A stretch of 64,000 nt of DNA from Symsagittifera roscoffensis (Eukaryota > Xenacoelomorpha > Acoela > Convolutidae): contig NC_087068.1 of NCBI RefSeq assembly GCF_963678635.1, positions 36,405,436 through 36,469,435 of the forward strand, written 5' to 3'. Within the stretch, counting starts at the first letter, position 1; the number at the start of each line of letters is the position of its first letter. The notes beneath the pieces are model-generated. The model ran no database searches and was not told the DNA's origin. It was given only the letters and a program-made list of their open reading frames with translations. Positions 21,068 through 31,410 of the stretch are shown here, piece after piece. The position numbers and the translations under genes are program-made.

Positions 21068-24000
21068 ATGAGTCTAGACAAGTCAAGGATACCTAAGCGA
21101 GGTAATAGCTCTAGGAAATTCATACCTGAAAAGCAAAAAAAAACGATGACCGATCCTTTTGTGGATTGGATCAAACGAGCCCGGACCGACAAAGGGGAGA
21201 CGATTTCAGGCAGAATGGTTGAAACGAGAAGTCAGGAGACCTCAGAAGAGCGAAAAGAACTGTTAGAAGTGGAGGTCAATACGGACCATGCTATGAACGA
21301 GAACCAGGAAGTACATGGACTGGAAGGGAGAGGCAGAAGGCTGGCGAGTGAATCTACTCCGGTAGAACAAGGCCATGATTTTGCCACTTCCACCGGGACA
21401 TTGGATCGAGAGGAGATGTCGGAACTGTCCGACATCTCAACTGAAATAGCGGCAACTAGAAGATCTCCAACAGACAACACTATGATGACAGGCGGAACTG
21501 AGAAACAAACAACGTCATCATCGTTCTCAGAAAGAATGAGGAACACCTTAGGAAACATCTTTCCATTCACCATAGGAGGGGGCGCAGGAAATGAAGGTGA
21601 GTCCCAGGAGGAGGAGGACGAAGAAAAGCAAGTGGACTTTGGGTCTCAAGTCAGCCTCAATAGTTCGACCCAGGAGAATGAGGCATACGACGGAAGAGAG
21701 ACTGGAACCATGGACAAATTTGGTGTGGTGAGAACGATAAGCAAAGAGGTAAACACACCGGGTCAGTCAGGAGACTTCGCGATTATGACAAATTCAGAGC
21801 TGCAAACTGGGGAGAGTAGAAACAGAGGGCTAGGCAACGCATTGGCGGATCCTGAGGTGGATAATGAAAAGACGTCGAGGCAGAGAGTCATTGCCCGGAT
21901 CTCGACCAGCACGAAGCCACCTGGGACCGACAGGGTTACACCGCCACTAGTGACGCCACTCGAGGATAACGGGGCAGCACTAGAAGAAGCCTTAAACAAC
22001 ATAGTGGACAGTTTAGGAGAAAAAAATGAACAGATGTCCATAAGAATGAGTGAACTAGAAAGGGCAGTTCACATTGAAAGAGAAAGTCTGCGGGAAGAAA
22101 TAAACCGCAATAGACAAGAAGTTGGTAGGAGTGAAAAACGCTTAAAAGAAAGAACGGACGAGCAAATGGCGAAGAACTTGTCGCGAATGACAAGAGAAGC
22201 GGAACAGCGAGAGTTACGCTTAAAAGACGACATGGAAAAGTTAAGAGTTCAGCAAGAGCAGTCTCTTGGGACTCTTGACACAAAGATAGACGCGATGATA
22301 GAGAGGCGAACTCAGGCTATCATGGATAGGTTGGACGGGCTACTAAGCAGCAAGAGTGGACCAAAAGAAGGGGAACCGAACTCGGGAGGTCCCAGCAGGG
22401 AGCCGAAGGTGAACTTCAATGAACATCAAAAGAGGAAGACATATGGATCCACTAGAGGCAGTGGCAGTTCATCAGGCTATGCTACAAGGGATAATAGAAC
22501 ATGGGGCCCGAACAGTAGAGCAAGTTCAACGGGGAACAGACAGACCTCTAATGAACGACCAACGCAAGGCACACAGGCGACTGGGAGAAGTGATTCCGGT
22601 AACAGGGGGCATGCAAGCCCGGGGAGGAGCCATGTGGGCCAAGCGGGAAACACTCACGGCGATTCGGATTGCAGGGATGCACCGCATACAGAGCCTTTGA
22701 CAAGGTGTGAGGACACTCAGGCGGGACATTCAAGGGATGCTACGGCAATGGCCACAGCCTTTGAACCCCTAAACAGGTCTTTAGAGACATTCCTTACAAG
22801 GTTATCCAGAACCAATGAACGCAGTGAGAAGTCCAGAAGAGTCTTTAAGAAACCAAGATGCTATAAAGATGAATCTGATGGCTCTATTGATACCTGGATA
22901 GAGGTAATGAAGCTGCATTTCGAGGAAGAGGACTTGTCGGAGAGACAGGAATGCAGTGCGCTCACCAGCAACTTGGAAGGGACAGCCCTGAACTGTGTCA
23001 TGGCCAAGAAGCAATATCAGCGTGACACAGCTGAGAAAATCTTCGAAATCTTGTTAAAACGTTTCGGATCAGGGGTGCAGGGGCACCAAGCGATGATGTG
23101 CTTCGAGAAACGGAGGCAACGAGAAGATGGAACGATAGATAAGTTTCTCGATGACTTGGAAATGCTGAGAAGACGCAGCCAACCGGATGAGTCAAACCGA
23201 AGGATGAACCTGGCCGTAGCCTCAAAATTCATCGATGGTGTGAAGAATGATGATCTTCGAACAATGCTAGCAACGCATTACACACCAGTATCAACCAATG
23301 CGCCAACACCAGAGGAGTTGAGGCTCAAGTCAAAAGAGTATCTACTGTTGAAACCTACTTCGAGATCTGGATACTACAAGAACAATTATGGCAATTTTAA
23401 CAACGGACCAGCAAACCAAGGGAACAATTGGTACAAACCGAGGGATGATATGGACAAGAGACGCTCTTGTGCCAATTGCAGTTCAACAGACCATCATGTG
23501 TCGGCATGCCCAAGTTACAAACAAGGCATGAAAGCAATAGGTTTTAGCCTCGAGGGCGAAGATGCGTCAGAATTGGACCACGAGGATTTCATGAGAGGAG
23601 TAATTGCGAAATTCGGCCAGAGGTGTTCCTTTTGCAACTTGGAAGGTCATTTTAAATCAGATTGTCCGCAATTCTGGGATGCAGTGGCAGACATCAAGCA
23701 TCCAAGGCATGAAGAAGCTTTGTCAGGAGTGAAAGCCAGCAAGGCTCGCCTGTTGAGTGAAGCGGAGGCACGCAGAAAAGATAAACCTCAAGAGCTGGCG
23801 GCAAAGAAAATGCAGGCGGTAACTGAAGAGAGATGTGGACCGGAACCAGTGACTGCGGCCGATGACTTCAAGATTGATTATAGGGCAGCCGCGAGGGATG
23901 CTCTAAATAGAGTGCAGCAGGAACTGGTGACGAAAGAGATCGAACAAAAAGTGAAACTTGAACTGGAGAATGAGAAACTTCAGGAGCAACTGAATACCTT

Positions 24001-24799
24001 CGAAGCAACGGAGTTCGAAGAAACTAAAGCACCAAGCAGTTTGAGCATGAAACTTAATGTGATCTCCGGTCAGAGGTTCGGCATGGTGCCGCAAAGAAGC
24101 AAGATACAGTCGATAATCTCAGTGGCTGGACACCAGGTAATCAGAAATCTGAGTGAACCATCCGAGTTCACTTTGATGCATTTGGACACATATGCAGATT
24201 ATCTGAGGCAGGTGGAGCCACGCACCGAGTCGAGAGCTGTGCGAGCACTACTAACGACGGGTGGCCCTCGCATGAAGAAACTTCATGGACGCTACCTAGA
24301 GGTCTATGGGCCGTATCAAGTGATGCTGAGCGTGGATGGAATCAGTATCTACACCAGGACTTATGTAACAACGGATGATGACCAAATGGGGCAGATCTAT
24401 TTGGGTGAGGAGGAACTCAAAGTCCGCAGGATAGGCCATGACGCCATGATGGAACAAGATGCAGTACACATTGGGTATGAAGCAGATGTGACCGCACATC
24501 TGCTCGACACCAACGGAACAAAAATCGGAGTCACAGGGCTTCTGGACACAGGAGCGGTAGTGAGTGTGATGCCGATAAAAACTTGGGAAAGAATGGGCTT
24601 CACGAGGGAAGATCTAATTCCAACGAATCTCCGACTGGCCGCCGCTAATCGAGGAGCTATTTACGTAGCCGGAAGAACACCAATAACGGCCCTCCACATG
24701 GGAGGACGGGATCTTTGGATGAGCTTCCTGGTGGTAGAGAATTTGGACGACACCGACCAATTCATCTTGGGCAGAGATTTTGTCAGGATTTTGACGTGA
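21068..24799 (+). CDS. gag-pro: Gag-protease polyprotein of the giant element
   Basis: An uninterrupted 1243-codon ORF from ATG at 21068. Residues 1-300 are polar and disordered; about 304-424 form a charged coiled coil; 425-570 are Gly/Ser/Arg-rich; about 590-765 resemble the retrotransposon capsid domain (WIEVMKLHFEE ... SNLEGTALN ... LLKRFG ... FLDDLEMLRR). Two CX2CX4HX4C zinc knuckles follow at 801-814 and 853-866, then a second helical segment (about 890-975). The C-terminal retropepsin has the catalytic LLDTGA with Asp1160 and the closing ILGRDF at 1233-1238. It would form the particle, bind RNA and process the polyprotein in the cytoplasm. The long N-terminus is larger than in typical Gags. 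The stop at 24797-24799 comes just after ILGRDFV, where related polyproteins normally run on into RT; one lost base nearby would explain it. It is the best-preserved ORF of the element. Confidence 0.9.
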   Translation: MSLDKSRIPKRGNSSRKFIPEKQKKTMTDPFVDWIKRARTDKGETISGRMVETRSQETSEERKELLEVEVNTDHAMNENQEVHGLEGRGRRLASESTPVEQGHDFATSTGTLDREEMSELSDISTEIAATRRSPTDNTMMTGGTEKQTTSSSFSERMRNTLGNIFPFTIGGGAGNEGESQEEEDEEKQVDFGSQVSLNSSTQENEAYDGRETGTMDKFGVVRTISKEVNTPGQSGDFAIMTNSELQTGESRNRGLGNALADPEVDNEKTSRQRVIARISTSTKPPGTDRVTPPLVTPLEDNGAALEEALNNIVDSLGEKNEQMSIRMSELERAVHIERESLREEINRNRQEVGRSEKRLKERTDEQMAKNLSRMTREAEQRELRLKDDMEKLRVQQEQSLGTLDTKIDAMIERRTQAIMDRLDGLLSSKSGPKEGEPNSGGPSREPKVNFNEHQKRKTYGSTRGSGSSSGYATRDNRTWGPNSRASSTGNRQTSNERPTQGTQATGRSDSGNRGHASPGRSHVGQAGNTHGDSDCRDAPHTEPLTRCEDTQAGHSRDATAMATAFEPLNRSLETFLTRLSRTNERSEKSRRVFKKPRCYKDESDGSIDTWIEVMKLHFEEEDLSERQECSALTSNLEGTALNCVMAKKQYQRDTAEKIFEILLKRFGSGVQGHQAMMCFEKRRQREDGTIDKFLDDLEMLRRRSQPDESNRRMNLAVASKFIDGVKNDDLRTMLATHYTPVSTNAPTPEELRLKSKEYLLLKPTSRSGYYKNNYGNFNNGPANQGNNWYKPRDDMDKRRSCANCSSTDHHVSACPSYKQGMKAIGFSLEGEDASELDHEDFMRGVIAKFGQRCSFCNLEGHFKSDCPQFWDAVADIKHPRHEEALSGVKASKARLLSEAEARRKDKPQELAAKKMQAVTEERCGPEPVTAADDFKIDYRAAARDALNRVQQELVTKEIEQKVKLELENEKLQEQLNTFEATEFEETKAPSSLSMKLNVISGQRFGMVPQRSKIQSIISVAGHQVIRNLSEPSEFTLMHLDTYADYLRQVEPRTESRAVRALLTTGGPRMKKLHGRYLEVYGPYQVMLSVDGISIYTRTYVTTDDDQMGQIYLGEEELKVRRIGHDAMMEQDAVHIGYEADVTAHLLDTNGTKIGVTGLLDTGAVVSVMPIKTWERMGFTREDLIPTNLRLAAANRGAIYVAGRTPITALHMGGRDLWMSFLVVENLDDTDQFILGRDFVRILT

Positions 24800-25944
24800 T
24801 GATTGACATGAACAACGGTCTGATACGGATTAGAAACCCGGACCGGAAGTATGTTAAGAGACCAATTAATAGGATAATAACAGACAAAAACAAGGTACCA
24901 ATTTTTTTAGATAGAAAAGGAAAACTACAGCCAGGTCAAGCTGTGGTGGCAGTTTTTAGAATGAGAAATATGAATTGGTTAAGTGATAGTAAACAGGTTT
25001 GCTTGGTACCGAATCCAAATAGTCAGAGTTCGGTGATTTTAGGCCGGAGCTTCTCGGTAACGCGAAACGGACTGTGTGTCAGTGTGTTATTGAACACACT
25101 GGACACCATGGTTTCAATCCAGCGTGGAAAGAAGCTTGGCTACGCTTTGCCGATGAGGACCGACTATGAGGAGACACAAAACTTGAAGAAACATAGTGTG
25201 AAAGACTGTCCTTATCATGCCAATAAAGAGAAAATTTTAAAGAGGATTAAAGAATTAAAATCTATTCATAAATTGTTTTCAATGAAATCCGAAACGGATG
25301 ATGGCTTATCAAGCTACTCGAATTTTCCGGAACGCACCTCGTCATATGAACTAGAATCTGACAAACCGGTTTTGCCAGAGATAGAACATTTAAAAGGGAA
25401 AATAGGTGAGGGAGATTTCGAAAAATTGCGGGACCTCGTAAATCGGAACGCAGATGTATTTTCAAAACATAAGGCGGATATTGGTTGCTGTAATTTCTAC
25501 GAACACGAAATCGAACTTGAAGAGGGCGCCGTTCCCCATAGGGAAGGCGCAAGACGAATGACGCCACACAAATCGGAAGCGTGCCGAGCGGAAATAGAAA
25601 TGTTTCTTGAAAACGACATGATAGAACCCTCGAAATTGCCATGGGCTTGCGGGGTAGTAAGGGCGAAAAAGAAAGGGGGGCAGCTTAGATTTTGTTGCGA
25701 CTTTCGTTACTTGAACGCGGTAACGATAAAAGATGCGTACCCGATACCGCGAATAGACGAGAGCCTCTCTAAGCTTGGTGATGCCAAGTTCTTCACCACA
25801 TTGAACTTGGGTTCTGCCTTCTGGCAGGTCCCTCTGCGGAAGAAGGATAGAGAGAAAACCGGATTCGCGTGCGAATGGGATTGTACCAGTAGAAGAGTAT
25901 GCCCTTCGGCTTGTGCAATGCAACGGCCACTTTTCAAAGACTGA
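24715..25944 (+). pseudogene. pol: Pol: protease-RT linker and N-terminal reverse transcriptase
   Basis: Open in the -1 frame relative to Gag, overlapping its end; there is no ATG at the overlap, so it needs frameshifting or reflects a lost base. It holds the linker and the RT fingers and first palm part: ENDMIEPSKLPWACGVV, RFCCDFRYLNAVTIKDAYPIP, then FTTLNLGSAFWQV. In active RTs the last motif carries the first catalytic Asp (xxDLxS). Here the position is Asn (AAC, one G-to-A step from GAC), which should abolish polymerase activity. The frame is lost near 25875 in a G run (ends EWDCTSRR...), before the MPFGL motif, which is in another frame. Confidence 0.85.
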
Positions 25945-26387
25945 TGGCTCAGGCTTTGATGGGAGTGACCAAGAAGTACGGGAATCTCGTGATGTGTTAC
26001 GTGGATGACGTAGTCATAGCGACACCGACCCTGGAACACCACATTGATAGGCTCGATGAGGTCTTTGGATGCATGAAAAGAGCAGGATTGAAGTGCAAAC
26101 CATCGAAATGTGAAATCCTTAGGGATTCGATTAAGTACCTGGGAAGAATGGTAGACAGGCATGGTGTGAGGCCGGACCCGGAAGCAGTGGAAGCAGTGTT
26201 GACATGGAAAGCTCCCAGAACGGACACACAGCTCCTGAGCTTCCTAGGGTTTGCCAATTACTACCGGGAATTCATAAAAGGATATGCGGACAAGGTGTAT
26301 CCGATGCAGAAGCTAATGCGCAACAAGGGGAAAAAGTTCGAATGGAACGATGAGGCACAGGTTGCTTTCGAGAACATAAAGCGGTAA
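25899..26387 (+). pseudogene. pol: Pol: RT palm and thumb with YVDD
   Basis: It continues RT in the next frame: MPFGLCNATATFQRLM, then the catalytic CYVDDVVIAT, KCEILRDSIKYLG and FLGFANYYREFIKGYA, the standard Ty3-like order through the RT-RNase H connection. Both Asp of YVDD are present. A TAG lies just upstream of the MPFGL motif in this frame. The frame closes at a TAA (26385-26387) right where RNase H should begin. Confidence 0.85.
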
Positions 26388-26694
26388 CTGTCCGAAGCGC
26401 CAGTGCTTGGCATGTCCCTTCAAGTTACGCGTGGACAACAGAGCGTTATCCTGGTTGAAGACCTACTCGATGGATCAGAGTTATATTGGTAGATGGATAG
26501 TAAGATTGGATGGCTACCATATGATAATTGAACATAGGATGCGTGATAAACACCAGAATGCTGACAGCCTCAGCAAGAAAAAAACTGAGTTCTATGAAAG
26601 ATTGGAGCAGAAGCAGGCCAATCAGGCGGAAATAAAGGAGGGATTCTTGTTTCTGGACAAAGAAACTTATGAAGCGCTTCCCTTAACGAGATAG
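26388..26694 (+). pseudogene. pol: Pol: RNase H remnant, core deleted
   Basis: After SEAPVLGM the sequence jumps to PFKLRVDNRALSWLKTY and then HRMRDKHQNADSLSKK, which are the last part of a Ty3-like RNase H. The catalytic core with most of its acidic residues is missing, about 70-80 codons judged from the usual spacing. The end retains the HQNADSLS signature. A single in-frame TAG at 26692-26694 separates it from the integrase ORF. Confidence 0.75.
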
Positions 26695-28143
26695 TTGGAT
26701 AAGTCTGGACATCCAATTCAAGGGCATCCTGAGTTACCTGTAGAGAAAGCAGCCGAGATAAAGATCCTATCCAAGGAGGACCCGGTCCCCTTGGATCTGT
26801 TGCTGCGCTCGAATCTGGTCCAGCAAGAACTCTCTCGCATGAACATAAACAGCCTCTCATTATTGGATAAAACGGTGCAAGTCACACCGCAAGTGATGCG
26901 GATGCTGGGTGGATTTTTAGAAAAAGAAGTGACCAGAGATGACCCCGAGTGGACAGCAGCAGTAGCATCGCTAACAGCCAGTGAGAAGGTGAAGATCATG
27001 CCGTCCAGACGACAGCACGCAGAGAACGAGAGGGATTGTAGGACAATAGTTCAGCAACTAGTATCCTCAATACCCCACGAGATTTTGACCAGTACTTCTT
27101 ACGGACAGAAAAAACGGGGGAGCAGCAAGCGAAAGAAAACCGTCACCTTTGTGGACCAGGAAAAGGAAGGTGAAAAGGTAGAACAAAATCTGCTGCAAGA
27201 CTATTTGTCCGGGGAGACGAATGATGAGAAGAACCAGCGATCACAAGATCAACACCCGGGACAAGAAAGTTTGTCCAGGGAGTCTGAGATAGACGAGAAA
27301 ATTCCTGATAGAAAACAGGACCTAGAGAACAAGGTTTTGTCCGGGGAGTTCAAATGGATGCGAAGAAGGCACAGACATGATATGGAAGACCGTGCAGTTT
27401 CCAGCGCAACCTCTTCAACGGATGAAATTTCCCGAAACTCAGGAATGGACACCTATTCAGACAGGAACTCGAGATCGGGATCAGAACTGTCAGAACTAGC
27501 GATCCACACACTACAAGTGGAAACTCGGGCAAGGGATCTGGACAGAGAGGTGTACCAGGATCCTGACAGCGATCGCTACCTTATACCAAGCGAAAGAGTC
27601 TTTGACAACGCAGCGGATGACTTGGAGACAATAGCGGTATCGAAACGTTCGATAAGCCTGTTGCCGCAGAAAAAGGTAGTCAGGACTGATCTTCAGCCGT
27701 TTAAACAAGAAACACAGCCGTTGGCGAGGATTTGGTGCGTTAAGATGGAAGAAGACACACACCAGCCCAACGAGCTGAATAGTCAGATGAGGGTCATGAA
27801 GACGTACTTAAAGGCGAGATACAGACTCTCGGATCTTCTAAGGGCGCAAAGAAATAATCGCATGACAAGCAACCTGAAAAGGTGGATCGAGAATGGTTCT
27901 CCGGATAAAGGGGACCTTGAGGAAGATAGTTATCGCATCCTGAGGCAGTACTTCATGCAGAAGGAAGAGAGGTTATATTTGAACAAGGACGGGATTGTGG
28001 CTTGCAAAAGAAGAGAGGAAGACAGAGTCCTATACAAGTATAACGCGATAGTGTTACCGCAACTCTATCAGACAGAACTATTATTCAGGTCACATGATCA
28101 GATGGGCCATCAGGGGATCGAAAAGTATATCAGAGGATCCTGA
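26695..28143 (+). pseudogene. pol: Pol: linker and start of integrase
   Basis: 482 codons in the same frame as the RNase H remnant. The first 400 residues are a poorly conserved, charged, Ser/Lys/Arg/Glu-rich linker, unusually long for Ty3-like Pol. The end carries the first half of the integrase zinc-binding domain (FRSHDQMGHQGIEKY), giving the two His of HHCC. The frame is lost at about 28133, just before the Cys pair. The long linker could be a tether or a processing region; its function is unknown. Confidence 0.75.
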
Positions 28144-28595
28144 AGCGCTTTGAGTGGCCTGGAATGAAAAAGGCATGCGAGAAGTGGGTAACATCATGTC
28201 TGTCATGCCAACAAGTCAAGGATCCAAGGAAGTTGCGATTTCCATTACAATTGATCGAGTCGTCTGAAATCAATGAGGTGGTGCAGATAGATCACCAGAA
28301 AATATGCATGACAGACAGTGGTTATAATCAGGTGTTGGTCATGATAGATCATTTTACGAAGTATGCAGAGGCCGTGCCCTGCATAACTGCCTCGGCGGAG
28401 GAGACATGCGACCACCTGATCAATATGTGGATAGCAAGACATGGTTGTTCGATGACGTTTCAATCGGATAATGGAACAGCTTTCGTAGGAGAGCTTACGA
28501 AAGAGCTCATGAGACGCTCACAGGTCGCTCAAGCTCACTCCACGACATACCACCCTCAGACGAATGGCTTAGTGAAAGACAGAATAGGACGTTAG
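28144..28595 (+). pseudogene. pol: Pol: integrase zinc Cys pair and catalytic core
   Basis: It carries CLSCQQVKDPRK (the two Cys of HHCC), the first catalytic Asp in VVQIDHQKI and the second in FQSDNGTAF. The third acidic residue should follow in HPQTNGLV-E. Here a one-base loss near 28575 turns it into NGLVKD... and shifts the frame, so the catalytic Glu codon itself is disrupted. The DDE strand-transfer enzyme of this copy is dead. Confidence 0.85.
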
Positions 28596-29423
28596 TGTCG
28601 ATGCTGAGAGTATATTGTTCCAGGTACATGACTGATTGGGACAGATACCTTCAACAGGTGATGGGAGCATACAACAGCACGCAACACTCCACCACCGGAG
28701 TCAGTCCACACATGATGCTAACTGGACACGAAAAGTCTTTACCCTTAACCTTCTTCTACCCAGAGTATGAGGGAAAGAAAACGTCTCCACAGGTCTATGT
28801 GAGGGATGTGATCAGACGCCAACAGGAGTTGAACGATTTGTGTAGACGAAACACTCAGCAAGCACAGGCAAGGCAGAGGAAAAGATTCGACAAGAAAGCA
28901 GCTGGTGCAAAGGCTTACTCGGTGGGGGACTATGTATGGGTATTTCAGAACGTCCTACCACCGAAAGGGACGAAAAAGCTCCTAAAAAATGGAGGGGACC
29001 CTTCATGATTACGGAGGTGCACCAGGAGGGACGCTTTTATAGACTGAGTACTGGCCAAGCCGCCCACTACGAGAACATCAAGCCACACAATCCATCGACA
29101 GAAGACTGGTGTATACCTGCAGATATGGAGGAAGGGGATTATCTAATGATGAATCCTGCTTGTGAGGTCAACGAAAAGGGCACCAGGGAGAAGAACGATG
29201 GAAACGAAGTCGTAGAGGAAGGTACGGATACACCGCTGGACCTGGATCCAAACGAGGAGATCGAAGCGGACGATGAAACCTGTAGATCGTGAAAGCATGA
29301 AATACATCAAGACCGAACGAGATGATCTTTCCTGGGCTGCCCAGGAAGGACGACTACTCATTCCAGCTTCTAACCTCGACTTGATACCCGGTATGCGATC
29401 GACGGGGACGTCGATGGATATTT
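28595..29423 (+). pseudogene. pol: Pol: integrase C-terminal domain
   Basis: Frames 28595-29008 and 28936-29292 hold the end of integrase: YNSTQHSTTGVSPHMMLTG, ARQRKRFDKKAAGAKAYSVGDYVWV, then WRGPFMITEV, the GPF/Y-type C-terminal module of Ty3-like integrases. An acidic extension follows (EEGTDTPLDLDPNEEIEAD). Frames change at about 28990 (A run) and 29275. A short continuation at 29273-29461 (SWAAQEGRLLIPASNLDLIPG) leads towards the macro-like segment. Confidence 0.8.
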
Positions 29424-30041
29424 TTGTCCGGGGAGTGGGGGGTAGGATTTACCCACACTGATAACTTAATAATAAAAAAATTGAGAATAGCGAGAGAAAC
29501 AGGAGATTTAGAAGCAGAAACAGGCGAAGAACGTAAGAAACCTGACATAGGCAGGGTAGTTGAGTCATATTTTAACTTACCAAATGAATATTCAAGTAAC
29601 ATAATACTAACAGACAGTGATTTCATACTCACAAATAGAACATGTGCGATAGCAATCACAGCAGACATAGGACAGCGTTAGCGGCAGACTTTAAGAGAGA
29701 ATACAAAAACGTGGAATTCCTTTGGAAGCAAAGACCAGGGATAAGGGGCGTAGCGGCCTTACCTCCGGCGGCGTCGCAGATACCGGGAAAAATACTTATG
29801 CTTCTTGGTAACGAGGGCGACGGAGAAGCAGCACGTGGACCCAGAGAACCTAGTCTTGTGCTTGATGAGGCTGAGGGACTTCCTCGTGGAAATGGACGTG
29901 AAGGAACTCTCGCTTCCAGTGTACGATCCAAACAGAGGAAGACTGCATCCTCGGGAATTGTACGCGCTTGTACACGTGATATTCTCTGATACTAATGTAC
30001 AAGTATATTTACATAAGAAATATTACTTAAGTATAGGCTGA
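29424..30041 (+). pseudogene. Macro-domain-like segment (OARD1/TARG1-type), broken
   Basis: Three frames (29424-29681, 29642-29815, 29805-30041) give in order: SNIILTDSDF, CAIAITADIG, AADFKREYKNVEFLW, RGVAALPP, KILMLLVTR, then ENLVLCLMRLRDFLVE, KELSLPVYDP and LVHVIFSDTNVQVYLH. Spacing and pattern follow the small macro domain of the OARD1/TARG1 and Poa1p type (strand - xxADxxxG - FK helix - GxVA strand - LVT+ strand - helix - P-strand - helix - final strand). Those proteins remove ADP-ribose from proteins or act on ADP-ribose esters. The family GCGLD active-site loop is replaced by YDPNRGRL, so activity or specificity may differ. The segment follows integrase directly and was probably part of Pol or a downstream ORF. 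Frame breaks lie at about 29680 and 29812. Confidence 0.65.
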
Positions 30042-30444
30042 GAGACGTGCGAGAGGGTGTTAGGCCAAAGACTAAGTTGTATGTAATGTGTGATATGTGT
30101 GCTATGTTATATTATGTGTTATGTTATTAAGCTCTTGGGTAAGAAGGGGTTAGTGACCATGAACAACTGAATGACGATCTTAGGAAAAGATCCAAAGTTT
30201 GGACTGTCCAATCTTAGGTCGAATTCCAAAATTTTAGAGACCGATTGATTTTAATAAAATTAGGACAAAATATTTTTTTATTTGAACTGTTTTTAAGCAA
30301 ATTTTAGCATTTTAGCGTTATATCTTAAGATGGAACTGACAAGTGTGATATTCGTGACCTCTTTTCTAGATCCTAATTCATCGTTTAATTACTCACTTGA
30401 GTCAAATCTTTGAATCAAAACCGAATCGAACTTGAAAGAATAGA
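30042..30444. other. Spacer between macro-like segment and coiled-coil ORF
   Basis: AT-rich, noncoding, about 400 bases. It contains GT-rich words (30070-30120) and no recognised feature. It could hold a splice site or internal promoter for the downstream ORFs; none can be shown. Confidence 0.35.
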
Positions 30445-31410
30445 ATGGATAACTTCAACTTGGATGAATTGATGGACCTGGCAGAGTCATATGTGGGACC
30501 GATGGTAGATGCGATCTATCGTCGGCTGATCGATCGAGACTTCGCTCTGGAGGACTCAGAGGTAGTCATGTTGCTGACCGCCCTGATCAACATCTTGGGG
30601 CATGACAACCGTGGGGACCGCCCCACGGAAGTCCTGTTGATGGCAGCATATGGAGAGAGGGGAGTACTAGACAGCTCGAACATGAGAGTGATGAGGTGGA
30701 GAAACGGGGCTCTCTCAGAGAGTGACTTGGCGAATGAGCCTGGATTGGGAAGTTCTAGGACTTACCAACCAGGTGAGATGCCTATGCCCTCCAAGCCCAA
30801 ACCTGGGCTGACGAGAATGCATCAGGAGATGAACAGCGAGGCTGCCTCGTCTGGTTCACCACTGAGAGCAGCTGTGCCACCAAAGAGGGCGAAAGTAGGA
30901 CAGAAGGTTCAGACGAACCAAACCATGCAAGATCTGGATGAGATGAAGGATGAACTGGAAAGTACGAAGAAGGAGCTGGAAGAGATGACCAAAAGCATGC
31001 TCAAGATGGAGGAAGATCGAGTCATGTGGAGAAGATTGTTCGAAGACTGCAACAAGAAGCAGGGTCAAGAAATTGAGCGCTTGAGGCAGGACTACAAAGA
31101 GCGATCGGAACAGATGGCGTTGACTACGGCCGTGGAGAAAGTGATACCTGCAAGGAATATTCCTCGTGGGCAGTCCCCGATGGAGCTCTCGACGCCTCGT
31201 GAAATGAGTCAAACAACAGAGACACGGCTCCCGACAGAGACAAATCGAGTGAAGATCCCGGATCCTAGTGATACGTTGGGTGACCCGATCGTGGAACAGA
31301 CAGTGAGGAAGCTGATAGAGACAGCTGGACGACTGGTCGCCAACAAGAATGCGCCAGGTTCCGGGGTGACTGCACCCTATGGAACGATCCACGACACGGG
31401 CAGAGTATGA
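30445..31410 (+). CDS. Coiled-coil protein leading into the SGNH hydrolase
   Basis: 321 codons from ATG at 30445. Residues 1-95 are helical (MDNFNLDELMDLAESYVG ... VVMLLTALINILGHDNRG), 96-155 are Pro/Ser-rich, and about 155-225 form a strong heptad-like coiled coil (DEMKDELESTKKELEEMTK). A polar tail follows with VRKLIETAGRLV. The TGA at 31408 is followed in the same frame by about 50 more open codons, and then, one frame over, by the SGNH domain. It was probably the N-terminal half of a coiled-coil-plus-esterase protein. A coiled coil joined to an SGNH esterase is known from ORF1 proteins of CR1/L2-type LINEs; here it is in an LTR element. RNA binding is possible but not shown. Confidence 0.65.
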   Translation: MDNFNLDELMDLAESYVGPMVDAIYRRLIDRDFALEDSEVVMLLTALINILGHDNRGDRPTEVLLMAAYGERGVLDSSNMRVMRWRNGALSESDLANEPGLGSSRTYQPGEMPMPSKPKPGLTRMHQEMNSEAASSGSPLRAAVPPKRAKVGQKVQTNQTMQDLDEMKDELESTKKELEEMTKSMLKMEEDRVMWRRLFEDCNKKQGQEIERLRQDYKERSEQMALTTAVEKVIPARNIPRGQSPMELSTPREMSQTTETRLPTETNRVKIPDPSDTLGDPIVEQTVRKLIETAGRLVANKNAPGSGVTAPYGTIHDTGRV

